In this document: positions 22,293 to 32,328 of the stretch, piece by piece
How positions within the stretch are numbered: the stretch's first letter is position 1
How the letters are laid out: each line of letters opens with the position of its first letter
DNA from: Bemisia tabaci
Taxonomy: Eukaryota; Arthropoda; Insecta; Hemiptera; Aleyrodidae
Length of the DNA: 64,000 bases
Assembly (NCBI RefSeq): GCF_918797505.1
Contig: NC_092797.1
Span: 48,520,157 to 48,584,156, forward strand
Reading direction: 5' to 3'
Program-made: the position numbers and the translations under genes
Notes under the pieces: generated by a model
What the model saw: only the letters and a program-made list of their open reading frames with translations
Told to the model about the DNA's origin: nothing
The model's database searches: none

Positions 22293-24369
22293 TGATTACT
22301 CTGTAGTTTAGTCATCTCATTTTCACCGTATAAGGTACATTCTGTCCCTTATCATCGACGGTTCAAATTCCTGGATACGTCATCATCCCCGTGTGTCCAA
22401 CGGCTCGAGCGAAGTAAGTAGCTCGAGGAGGAGATGAATGATCGGCTCTTTTGTAGACGAGCCTGTTCGTGGGCTGTAATTACCGGCGCGACACGTTTCT
22501 CGTGACGCCTTAAATTGTCGCGATCCCTCACGGAGTCATGGAGCTGCTACTCTTTTCGACTCTCTGGCTCGGGGGCCCGGACCGGAACAAAGCCAGGGAG
22601 CTCGCGCGTTCCGTGTTCGATCCTCGCGCATTCGTCACCTCTTGTCACGCAGCCGACATCGCGCACGCGCGCTTCTACGCGCAAACTCGCCGATGAATCG
22701 TTGCCAGGTTTTAAACCTTCAGGGCTTCTTGCACAGGGAGCACCAGGAAACCCAGGGAATGGAATTTTATGCGAACACACACGGAGTATAATTTTTAGGG
22801 AAAATAGAATGAAAGTTAGGACATTGGACGTTGACTCTGGAATTTTCGCCTCTAAAGTTCATCTATTTGAACCAAAAAAAAAATATATATATTCCCACAA
22901 GTAACCCGAATAATCAAATTTAAAAACACAAAACAATGGGCAACGAAGGTTAATAACAAACAAACAAAAAGTGTGGAACGTTATTCGGGGTAGTTTCGAC
23001 CCCTTTCTCGACTAGGAACCCCTTACAAACCTCTTTACTTTAGACCCCTAACATCTTGAGGATAATTATGATCTATGCAAAATTTTCCCTCTATAGTGAG
23101 AAAAATGACGGTATCGGTTAAGCATACAATCAGTTCCCGGGAAATTTCCCGGTGGCTCTTCAAAGTGTGAGTGATAACCGTGTTAGGGTGGGTAGGGGTG
23201 TGTGTGTGTGTACAATTTTTTGTTAAAGTTTCGTGAGAAACTATATTTTAGAAGCAAAATCCTAGAAACACTCCTGGCGACTTAAGTGACATATCAGTAA
23301 AAAATGTCGAGCGTAAGCTTTGATCATGTTACCCAAGGGACAGCTTTATCATGAAATTTGTCTTTTCTTTTTTACACGCGCGTTCCTCAAAAATAATTTC
23401 GGGCCCATCGAATGTTTCCGCCTTTATTCAAGAAATCTTGCACTCCACGATACTATTTTCACCGTATCGGTATATTTCTTCGACGTAATCCTCGCGAGAG
23501 CTTTTTTCAAGCTCATGTTTCGCCGTTCGCAAAGTTGCGTCGGTAAGTGAAAGTTCAGAGTCCGTTGCCAGGCAAGAATGCTACTGATCGATCGATGCCC
23601 GCTTTTCGATTTGGGGAACGGAAAATCAACGTCGAGGTGGCAACCTGGTGGTTGATTAATCATGAGTAATGGAGACAGACATTTTGACTGCAACGAGACA
23701 AGATGGACACGTGTCAACTGCAGTGTCGCCACTTGTGCAAGATGCAGATGCACTTTCCAAAATCAGTATGCGTCGTGAACGTAATGTGTTTTACTGCAAC
23801 TTCTGGAGACTTTGGGAAGCAAGGACGTTGGGAAGGCTGAACGATTGCCGACTGATTTCAACGATTAAGTGAACGTGTGAAGAATCAAAACTTGCATAAA
23901 AAAATTATCGGATTGAATGAAAACCAAAAAGCTCATACGTAAATTTTAGTTTGTCGCTTTATTGAATGCTGGTGCTTTTTTTTAGCTAAGGTCAACTCGC
24001 AATTTCTTATATCGATTTATATACCCTTCCCAAATAATGACAGTATTCTGGTCATTTAGCACCACTAGACCAGGCGAAAAAGCTGATGGAAAACCAATAG
24101 AGTGGATCTTTTTCTTTTGATTAGTTTTATTTCTGTCACATAATTTCTTGACGCACTGATTATAGGTTTCGAAAAATTATAACTTTGGAAAAAGGATCTG
24201 AGAAATGCGAGATTAATTTCGAATTTAAAGTATTTTTAGTATATACTAGAGGGTCATCAATCAAAATAATCCGGGAATTGTCAAAGGTTTTGTTGAAAAT
24301 TAAGAAATCTCCTTCCTGAAGCCAATGAACACACTGGTTCAGGTCGAAGACAGACTATTCCCAGACTTA
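22293..24369. other. Non-coding, mostly featureless
   Basis: Two kb with no strong repeats. A CpG-richer part at 22480-22700 carries opposite-strand frames (129 and 77 codons), a sign of composition rather than genes. A short (TG)n run lies at 23199-23211. Confidence 0.4.
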
Positions 24370-24597
24370 CACTGGGGAAAAAAAACATATTGGATGTAGA
24401 GTCCAGACTCTTAAGAGCATCGAAAAGAAAAAGTACTCTTCATTCAATCAGAATCTAGCTTAAATCAAGAACCAAGCCTCTTAATTTAAGCGGATTTCGT
24501 TTTGATTCAAGCAAAAATCCGATTGAATCAAGAGTGTTTTTTCTTGTCAATGTTTTCAAGAATCTTGACTCTAGATCCAATGTGTTTTTTTCCAGTG
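24370..24597. mobile_element. CACTGG-end MITE, copy 1
   Basis: A 228-bp element with inverted ends CACTGGGGAAAAAAAACATA and GTGTTTTTTTCCAGTG, then TAGAGTCCAGACTCTTAAG and its counterpart. The interior AAGCCTCTTAATTTAAGCGG is nearly self-complementary. TA flanks both sides (24368-24369, 24598-24599), consistent with a Tc1/mariner-type TA duplication. Other copies are at 36039, 50263, 56099 and 15304 (half). Confidence 0.8.
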
Positions 24598-25254
24598 TAC
24601 TGTTGAAATTGCAATAAATATAAATGAAGCTAATTTCAGAGACACAGTGGCAACAAAGCCACTAGTGTCTTTCTTGTTGACCGTCTCGCATTCAACATTT
24701 GAGAGTCTCACATTTACATCTCTTGAGGCGAGACTCTCGACCACTCGCTTTGCTGAGCTTTTAAACGTTATTTAATTTCTGAGCTCCTTATTTATTTGAG
24801 CTGCAAACACGAACCGTCGAACACGCACCTCTTCGCGTGGCAGCATGACTCCCCCCTCCCCCCGTAAAAAATCTCCCTTCCGCGCATTTTGGGCTTCCCC
24901 GTTGCGTATAGACATCGATAGCTTGCGCATAGATATCATTGGTTCAGTCGACGTTTTCTCGGAAATTCTCCCTAGATTTTTGCAAAATATTCAACACAAG
25001 AATTTTTACTTTCGGGCCACTGGATTTTCGCTAGCAGCTGGAAACAGCAGCGCAACCTTTGCACCATCTTGTCGCTCGGCTGACAAAAAGGCGTAACCAC
25101 ATTATAAGATGAGGCCAAGAATGTATTGAAATATAGGGTTGACTAAGGTTCATTGCAAATTGTTGTTACGTCCTTATGTCCAGAAAAAGTCGCGATGATG
25201 TAGTGGCGCTCACTAGGTTTTGAATATCCACCCTTCCGTTGATACCCTACTAGA
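24598..25254. other. Non-coding, no feature recognised
   Basis: Mixed composition, no recognised repeat. An 83-codon + frame at 24845-25096 has no domain. Confidence 0.35.
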
Positions 25255-25336
25255 ATATCCGCGCAAGTGCGAGTGGACGTGTATTTTGGAAGTCATGAGT
25301 TCGAATCCTGGAAAAACATGCAATATCGATGGCCGA

Positions 25337-25420
25337 AGAGAAAAACCACGTATTTTCGTTTGCGACGTTGCAGACTTTCTCTCATATTTTATTGTTTTCT
25401 CGGAAAACTGGACGTATTTC
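25337..25420. mobile_element. MITE, GGAACCACATATC-end family, left portion
   Basis: AAACCACGTATTTTCGTTTG then CGACGTTGCAGACTTTCTC and a downstream CGGAAAACTGGACG match the left sides of the elements at 41633 and 44614. No right end was found. Confidence 0.5.
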
Positions 25421-25544
25421 TGCTAAACGGAACCAGAGACACGTGGGGAAGAAGGGATGTGCTCGTTAGTTCTCGGGCCGTAAGAATGAACGGGAATTAT
25501 AAAGTGCCAGTGCCAAAGATCGTTTTGTAATTTATGGACCATTT

Positions 25545-25699
25545 GGCGGATCCAGCAAATCGGCAACATTGTCTTTCCTCCATTTAAACCTACGGAAATG
25601 TATCGATTCTTGGAGGGGCTAGGTGCTCCGACAAGAGTCGATCTTTTAGTATAGGTTTAAATTGAGAAAATTCGGTGTTGCCAAATTGCTGGATCCGCC
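25545..25699. mobile_element. 155-bp foldback MITE, GGCGGATCCAGCAA ends
   Basis: The left end GGCGGATCCAGCAAATCGGC then AACATTG and the right end CAAATTGCTGGATCCGCC are inverted. CCATTTAAACCTACGG and TATAGGTTTAAATTG are the inner arms, with a central ATGTATCGATTCTTGG/AGTCGATC region. The inner TTTAAACCTA and ATCGAT blocks resemble the hAT-like hairpin family at 49892, hinting at a distant relationship. A degraded relative may lie at 34430-34590. Confidence 0.7.
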
Positions 25700-26230
25700 T
25701 CTGTACCCCTATGAGCCGCACGAACTTTCCTCCCGCGAAAATCATCCCGACCACGACCGATCGTGTGATGCGTGACTGGTGGTAAAGGGTTCGGGGGTTG
25801 GCGGAAGACGCCCGGAAAAGCGGCGGCGGTGGTCTGTAGGTCAAGTGCCTCTTGGCGGGGCTGCGCGGACTCGGATAATCTGGGCGCGGTGCCCGTGCGG
25901 CACGTAGCGGGCCAGGGCCCGGAGCCCGCCCTGAATCCTAATTAGAGTATTGACCCATTTCCCGCTTCCCATTTCGGAAACGGGATCGGGGCTCATATTT
26001 CGGCCCGGGCTGTCCCCACATCCCGCCGTTTTATTTTCCCCGCCCCCACCCCCGGGGCCCGGGTCCTCACGTCGCCGCCGCCGGCGTCGCGGACGGGGTT
26101 GCCGACGCCGACGCTTTATGGCCGCTTGAACTTGACCGGAGTCGGCGTCGCGACGCCGCCACCGCGCCGTGCACGCGGAAGAACTTCGCCGCCACCCGCC
26201 GACACGCCGCGCGCCCCATATTTCGGCGTT
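25700..26230. promoter_or_regulatory. CpG-rich island
   Basis: Very GC-rich with frequent CpG and runs such as CCCCGCCCCCACCCC. It includes CCTAATTAGAG. The 146-codon minus-strand frame overlapping it (26116-26556) results from GC richness plus a repeat end. The function is unknown; promoter or enhancer is inference. Confidence 0.3.
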
Positions 26231-26234
26231 CCTT

Positions 26235-26320
26235 TCACGAAAGAACGTAACTTCATTTCAACGTTGCCGAATTTTCTCCCGCAAATTGCGTTCACACGAG
26301 GAGAAGTTTCTGAATATACA
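26235..26320. mobile_element. MITE, GAAAGAACGTA-end family, left end only
   Basis: TTTCACGAAAGAACGTAACTT followed by TTTCAACGTTGCCGAATTTT (first 20 bases TTTCACGAAAGAACGTAACT) matches the left ends at 43115 and 44434. The matching right end is absent. Related short segments (GGAGGCGCAGGAATATGCG and GGAGGCGCAGAAATACGCA) recur at 26348 and 26511. Confidence 0.5.
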
Positions 26321-26689
26321 ATTGTACAAGATTCTCCTGGAGACTTGGAGGCGCAGGAATATGCGATACAACTATTAATGGTTCCAGGTGATGCTGAAAG
26401 TGTTGTGGCGTTTTGAAGGAGAAACAGTAACAAAACGAAAATCAAAGCAGGGTGCCTTTCGGTCAAATGAGAGGTGCAAAGATGAAATACATCATCATTA
26501 ATTAACGTGGAGGCGCAGAAATACGCAATGCAATGGTTCCAATAGGTCAGTTGCACTGGACATAGAATCTTGTTTTAGTGCTTGCTTTTGGCAGATCAGT
26601 TAAAAATATAAAAAGATCCGTTCGAATTACAACTTCCTATGTTCAATATTAACCGAAAAATGACGTTTTGAAAAAGTCGGTTTACGATG

Positions 26690-26837
26690 TCACCCGTCAC
26701 GGTAGTAGCACCCTTGGTGCCTTCCACCTCACTGTCATCGATCAGTGAGACACACATTTGCACCGGTTCCTCAAACTTAAAACTCGAAAGAAAGCAAGGC
26801 GGAGGAAACTAAGGGTGTCACCACTGCGGCGGGTGGC
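26690..26837. repeat. Foldback, about 35-bp imperfect arms
   Basis: CACCCGTCACGGTAGTAGC then ACCCTTGGTG on the left pairs with CTAAGGGTGTCACCACTGC then GGCGGGTG on the right. It is 148 bp and non-coding. Confidence 0.55.
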
Positions 26838-28657
26838 CATAACCGAATAATTCAAACGCCTTATCTCGGTTGATATTGAACGTAGAAAGTTGCGGTTTGG
26901 ACAGATCTGCAGATTATTTTTAGCTTTTCAACAAGAATTAAGCATCAAAATACTATTCTGTGACCAGCGCAACTGATCCATTCCAGGCGATGCTTGAAGT
27001 ATCGTTGCTTATGGAGAAACATAGAGTATAAAGCACGTCGTCAGAACGATTTGCAACAATGAGAACCTGGTGAGTTTCATTTCATGATGCAGAAATTCTC
27101 GACTTCCAAGTAGAAATAGTAAAAATTATGATACGGCCATTTGTGAATGTTTAGTTCGCTCTCATAGCAGAGACAAAGCCGCAGAGAGAAACACTTTTTG
27201 AAGGAAAACAGAAGAAATCCGGGAGGTTTTCAAAGGGATAACAAAACAGTGCAATTTAAAAATCTAAGTGGGGAATAAAAGCAGACTGCCACAACTGATA
27301 CCCGGAAAGAAGAATCAACATTTATCCCTCGGAGGAAGACCGATAAATAAAAATGAGGCAGAAATCAGTTAAGAGCGATGCTAAATCGCTCGTGGGGTCT
27401 TACGGGCGGTCAAACGGTCAGAGACACAGACAAGTAAATTATAATGTATTCGAGTCAAAATTGAATAACAGTTGAGCGAAAGCGCGCCATATTTTATCCC
27501 AATTGCCTTCTGGAGATCGTAAAGTCCGGCAGACCCATAATAATAACAGCGGACTCGTAAAAATCACACGGTTTCCCCGCCTTAATGGTCAGCGGCTAAC
27601 CCCCGCGCCCTTGCGGTTCGCCGCCCCCTAACCCCTAATGTTGCAGTTCCATTAAAAAAAGCTCTCGCCGCCGGCGTGTGTAGCCGAGCGTCCAGATGCT
27701 TTTTCGACACTTTTTTATCTGATTTCTCTCTTTATTAGAAGGCTCTCCGGTTAAAAGCTTCGCCCTTGTCACGGGCCTTCACGCCTTTACGGTCAAAAGC
27801 ATCAGTGATCAAGCGTACTTTCCCGTGCTCGCTGTTATCGTTGAGGACCCCTTATTTACCGTCCCGATTTTGGGGTGAAAATGTTTCCCCCGATAAGCTG
27901 CGTCTTTTTTGTCGCGATCATTCTATTTGGAGGAGTGGTTCGCGAGTGCTGATTTAAAGCACTTCGACACAGCCCTTTGGAGGTAATAATTGAAACGGCT
28001 CTTTTAGTTTTGTTAGTCCTGAATTTTTTATATTAGGAGTTGTTTTTTAGATCTTCAAGCTGCTTCAACATTGTGGATCCGTTTTTTTTGTTGTTTATGA
28101 AAATTTAGCAACTGAGATGTGAGATGTTCGCGCACGTGTACCGAATTCGAAGGTTTTATAGTCTCAGTAACTTATTGGAGTATAAACATCGGCAGGAAGC
28201 ATGGGGTACAAGCTTCTCAATGTCGATTTTGGGTGTATTGCGGTGTAAATGTTCAGTTACTCTCTTTCGACTTTCGTCTTCCCGATCATTGTGTTGACTG
28301 GACCACATTTTTTAACTAAGAACTTAGTTAGGAAGCTAGGAACTAGGAACTTAAAAGTTATTAGGAATCTACCTGGTTTAGAAACAACGTTTATGTATCT
28401 TCAGTTCCCGTATGCGTATCAGCGTTTTTACGGATGATCCAGAAATAGTAATTTCTAGCTGTAAAACGCAATCCAATTAGTTGTTGACACCCAACTAAAT
28501 CTAACTAACCACTTAAACTAACACAGGGATCATCGGGAGGAAAAAAGCAAAAAATAATTAACCTCTCTGTTTCATTTTTCCCAAATCTCGGATCGTATCT
28601 AAAACATCAACAAATCAACAGTTAAGCTAACCAGTATCGAAAGCTCACGGAGTTATT
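26838..28657. other. Non-coding, mostly featureless
   Basis: About 1.8 kb. A segment near 26950-27012 resembles 26348-26430 (TTCCAGGCGATGCT against TTCCAGGTGATGCT), an old dispersed repeat. A CpG-richer part at 27580-27680 is present. No gene recognised. Confidence 0.4.
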
Positions 28658-28910
28658 CTGCCGTGCTAAGGAAAAACGCCGTATGATCATTCGAGAGTTG
28701 CCAAACTCCCTTCGATAAAATGCTCATTTTTGAGGGAAGTTATGAATATGTTTCCTTGAAATTTTCAGGAACTTTAGTTGAGGTTACGAGCAAAATTATC
28801 TGAAAAATTGGAAAGAAAATATTCATAGGTGTACCAGGAAATCCGTATTTTACCAAAGGAAATTTGGCAACGCCTGGAGGTTCATACGGCGTTTTCCCTT
28901 AGCATGGCAG
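28658..28910. mobile_element. MITE, CTGCCGTGCTAAGG-end family, copy 2
   Basis: The ends CTGCCGTGCTAAGGAAAAAC and GTTTTCCCTTAGCATGGCAG are strong inverted repeats, continuing through GCCGTATGA and TCATACGGC. It is 253 bp. TATT flanks both sides but may be partly element sequence, so the duplication length is unresolved. Confidence 0.8.
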
Positions 28911-28939
28911 TATTCCTGTAAATTAATGAGCCATAAATC

Positions 28940-29360
28940 GGCGACTCCGGTTGGTTTTCAGCGAAATTCCAATCGCGGCGGCCGGCGAAAGCTGAGCCAA
29001 AGGATCCGCGAAACCCGTCTCCCGTCCCGGAGCGAAGCTTTTGCCTCAAAGCTCACCGCGATCCTCATAATTCCTCGGTGAATTAGAACCGAATAATTAT
29101 TCTCGCGTTTCCGCATATCGCCGCACCACCGTGACGCCGCACACAGACGCAACTATACACGGCTGCGCTCGTGTGTGGAGCCGCTCCGCTGTGCCCAGAA
29201 ATGACTAATTAATTACCCAAGTGTTTATATACTCTTAATAATCCGCGTGCGAAATAACCCCTCGTGACCAATAACCATTATCATTAAACACCGAAATAAT
29301 TGCTTTTAATGGCCGCCCGGCTCGCAGCTAATTACTTTGCATTCACTTGTCAAATCTAAT
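28940..29360. promoter_or_regulatory. Candidate conserved enhancer, homeodomain-rich
   Basis: This CpG-containing, MITE-free block holds a cluster of TAAT motifs: GAATAATTATTCTCG, TGACTAATTAATTACC, ATTATCATTAAAC, AATTGCTTTTAATGG and AGCTAATTACTTTG. Such clusters are typical of Hox or other homeodomain-bound enhancers in developmental genes. This is inference from motifs alone. Confidence 0.35.
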
Positions 29361-29972
29361 CAATTTTGCTAATATATTATCCATATTTGCAACGCTCATT
29401 TGAATAAAAATGTCGGCGAACGTCTTGTCTTGTCTCGCATCGGGCTCTAGCCGTCCGACTGGTTCGCGCAGTGCTGGTACCGTTCTTGCAGTTGGTAACA
29501 CTCCATTTAAACACTTTTTAAATAATCGATTTTCTATGACGAAGCGGTATCGACTCATATTGGTTGTTTTATATAGATGTAAATGAAGTGTTAGCCACTT
29601 GGTAAATTCGTCAGAAGTTTCATTTCAAATGGCTCTAACTTCATATGGACCGAAAAGGTCAGAAAAAAAGCTTAGACATATTTATGAAAGAAATCCATCT
29701 GTTAGGATAAATCAATGCTAGGTATGTTGTTTTCAAAGTTACTAGAAATTCGTCCATTTTTGGATTTCCTGCCAGGTGCGCTCTAATATTTATTCGTTTC
29801 AGTAACCCAATATTGAAATATTATAACTAGTGTTCCGATTGAATTCACACTAAGGCACCTTAATCTTCAAAATGAAGGGCGAATTTCAAATGCCACACAG
29901 AAAAAAGTCCATTAAATGAAGTGAATACCTATTAAAGTGTCACCAAGAATACATGAATTCATTCAAAACCCA
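29361..29972. other. Non-coding, no feature recognised
   Basis: AT-rich, no recognised repeat, up to the edge of the element at 29973. Confidence 0.4.
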
Positions 29973-30284
29973 ACCCTGGTAAAAATTGGCGATAGGAGCT
30001 GCGTTTCAAAATACCATAGGAGTTCTTATAGCCGACTAAAGAAGGCTATTGAAAATCATATAGCTGGCTGTAGAAAGCGGAGCAAATCACATAGCCGGGC
30101 TATGTGCCAGGCTATAAAAAAGTACACAGTCGGGCTATAGTTCCTATCGCTGGGCTTTACGCTTTATCGCCATTGGCTATAAAAGGCTATAAGAAATTGT
30201 GTAGAAATTCGTGTGCTTTGGAAATCATTAAGTTTCATACGGAACTACCTTAATATTTACAAAACACACATTATATTTTTCTTT

Positions 30285-30700
30285 AAAACATATTTTTTCC
30301 ATCAATTAAAATAAGAATAATCCATACAGAGTGTGCAAACATTTCAAAATCATGAGTTAAAAAACGCCGACTCCGCGAGATTAAATATTAGAGCCTAACA
30401 CAAAGCGGAGCGGCGACGCACTGGCGCCTACAAACCTAACAGGGATACTTCACGCATTGCGCAATGCGTGAAGTATCCCTGTTAGGTTTGTAGGCGCCAA
30501 TGCGCGTTTCGCGCTCTCTGCCCGCCCGCCGCGCCGCAGCGTGCCACGGCGTCTGAAGCAACTATTTCACACCAGAGGTATTGCACAGTATCGTAAGAAA
30601 TTGAAGGCGCTCCAACATATTAAGAATGACAGGCATCCTTCAAAAGTACGGAACATTCCTCGCAAAGTAAATCAAGATACTACGGCACAAAAAGAGAGCG
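30285..30700. mobile_element. Hairpin-core element, copy 2 (- orientation, nested)
   Basis: It matches 14908-15300 in the opposite orientation: GAGTGTGCAAACATTTCAA, CATGAGTTAAAAAACGC, the hairpin, GAAGCAACTATTTCAC, GACAGGCATCCTT and GCAAAGTAAATCAAGATAC. Boundaries are where similarity to copy 1 ends. It lies inside the ACCCTGGTAAAAATTG element and is therefore younger than it. Confidence 0.7.
30423..30498. repeat. 76-bp perfect palindrome
   Basis: The 38-base arm starting GGCGCCTACAAACC and ending CACGCATTGC is followed at once by its exact reverse complement with no spacer. I checked the two halves base by base. Perfect identity suggests recent formation or gene-conversion-like homogenisation. 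Confidence 0.95.
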
Positions 30701-31038
30701 GTGGTCCAAAAACTAACTAAGTCCGAGTATCCGTACTTAGTAACGTTTAGCATATACTTTATCGTCTGGCTGTTGCATAGTCGCCATCGGCTATAAAAGG
30801 CTATAAGAAATTGTACAGCCGGCTTTAGGTCTATAGTATTTTGGAACACACATTCTACTGGCAATTTTTACCAGGGTAGTATTAGTAGAGGTGATAGATT
30901 ACGTCAATAAATTGAATACAATAAATTCAGTTGATTGTTTCTTAAAAACTTTTCTATCCTTTTTCTAGGATTTGAAAATAGAGGATTTTCCAGTGCTGAG
31001 CATTTTCTATTGGTATAAGTTATCATAAAATTGATCAC

Positions 31039-31293
31039 ACTGCCGTGCTAAGGGAAGACGCCGTATGGATATTCGAGAGTTGCCAAATTTCCTCGCGGAA
31101 AAAATGATTTTTTGAGGAAAGTTCCGAACATTTTCCCTTGAAATTTTAGGCTACTTCAGATAAAATTAGGACCAAAATTCTCTGCGAAACTGGACGGAAA
31201 ATATTTGTAAAATTTCCCGAAAATTCGTGATTATTAAAAGAAAATTTGGCAACGTCTGAAGGCTCATACGGCGTTCTTCCTTAGCACGGCAGT
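31039..31293. mobile_element. MITE, CTGCCGTGCTAAGG-end family, copy 3
   Basis: The ends ACTGCCGTGCTAAGGGAAG and CTTCCTTAGCACGGCAGT are inverted, and CGCCGTATG pairs with CATACGGCG. It is 255 bp. Confidence 0.8.
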
Positions 31294-31404
31294 ACAGACC
31301 TCAGCATATTCTTCATTTCGATTTACTGTGACCGGGACGGTTAATGTATTTAAATTTAATATACGTCAGCGCATGGACAGTTAAAGCGTTGTCGAATAAA
31401 TATA

Positions 31405-31500
31405 ATCGATAAATAAAATTTTGAAGATAGGGGTTTATCGATCAAGATCGTTCGATAACAATTCAAAAATCGACCTGCTAGTCCGGTTCTCCACACACGA
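31405..31500. repeat. Dispersed ATCGAT-rich repeat, copy 1
   Basis: TTTGAAGATAGGGGTTTATC then GATCAAGATCGTTCGATAAC and AAAAATCGACC are shared with 35650-35745, where the text reads GAGAAGATAGGGATTAATC then GATCGGGATTATTCGATAAC. Boundaries are uncertain. Confidence 0.5.
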
Positions 31501-32252
31501 GACACTACTGCTGTTGCCAGATTGTGAGGCCCCTTACCGGGCGCTTGGGATAAATAATCAATTTTATAACAAATTATGCAACCTGACTCACGGAGGGTGT
31601 GAGCTAACGAATAGTTGAGGCGCTCGGTGCAAAATAATTTACATGCGACTTAATTAAAACATTAACATATAATAGGCGGTCGTTCATAATTGTCGCTGAT
31701 GTGTAGCATCAATGTTCAAGTCTTACCTTTTTGTTCGTTCACTTCTAGCTTAGAAATTGATATTGATACTCACGCTATAGGATGAAAGAGCGGTTTATGC
31801 GTTGAAATAGTTGTATCACGCATTTTAGCTCAGCATTATATCCGAAAGACAAGTGACTTTTGTCGTAATCTTCGTGTTTTAATGATTATTGCGACAAAAT
31901 GTCTAGTAACTTTTACCCGATTTATCCCGCAAAAATATATTTTGATAAAATCATTCAGAAAAGTTGGAAAAGTTAGAACACCACTGTCACGCGAACCTCT
32001 GAATAACTGAAAACGGTAGTGAGAAATCAAGTTCGCCTTCAATTCTATGGATACAATTTGCGCGGCTTATGAGTTGGAATAGTTGTATCACGCATGTTAA
32101 TGAAGTTCGATGTCCGAATCATAATGCAATTCCCGGCTTTAAAAATTTGAAAGCAAATTCGTGCGTATGATGGCACAAACCCAAAGTCCATAGAAAAATA
32201 TCGAAAAATTGTAGTCATATAATTTATTTTCATATGATTTTTAATCAAACAT
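31501..32252. other. Non-coding, presumed intronic
   Basis: AT-rich sequence leading to ratchet point 2. A local repeat of GAATAGTTGTATCACGCAT is present (31805-31823 as GAAATAGTTG... and 32076-32094), about 270 bp apart. Confidence 0.4.
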
Positions 32253-32328
32253 GTCTTCTCTTTGTTTCAGGTAAGCACACTTTTTATGGTCTGAAAGTTT
32301 TTACGCTGTGCCACTTCTAGTTGTAAGT
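32253..32328 (+). other. Candidate recursive splice site (ratchet point) 2
   Basis: A strong pyrimidine tract TCTTCTCTTTGTTTCAG ends at 32270 and is joined directly to GTAAGC (32271-32276). A branch-like TTTTTAATC lies about 30 nt upstream. Another 5' motif, GTAAGT, starts at 32323, giving a 52-nt cryptic exon (32271-32322). Of the three sites this has the best 3' splice signal. The segment length is not a multiple of three. Confidence 0.65.

Larger units (their letters stand above)
29973..30877. mobile_element. TIR element ACCCTGGTAAAAATTG, interrupted by hairpin-core element
   Basis: The ends ACCCTGGTAAAAATTG (29973) and CAATTTTTACCAGGGT (ending 30877) are perfect 16-bp inverted repeats, and the next ~40 bp (CAAAATACCATAGG against its complement) also match. 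The interior repeats a GGCTATA/TATAGCC motif many times. The hairpin-core element at 30285-30700 sits inside, so the host was probably near 490 bp. No clear target duplication was seen. Confidence 0.75.

Noticed and set aside
26116..26556. Longest open frame, 146 codons, minus strand
   Set aside because: It spans a CpG-rich island and a truncated MITE end, contains two near-identical repeat-derived segments, and has no known domain.
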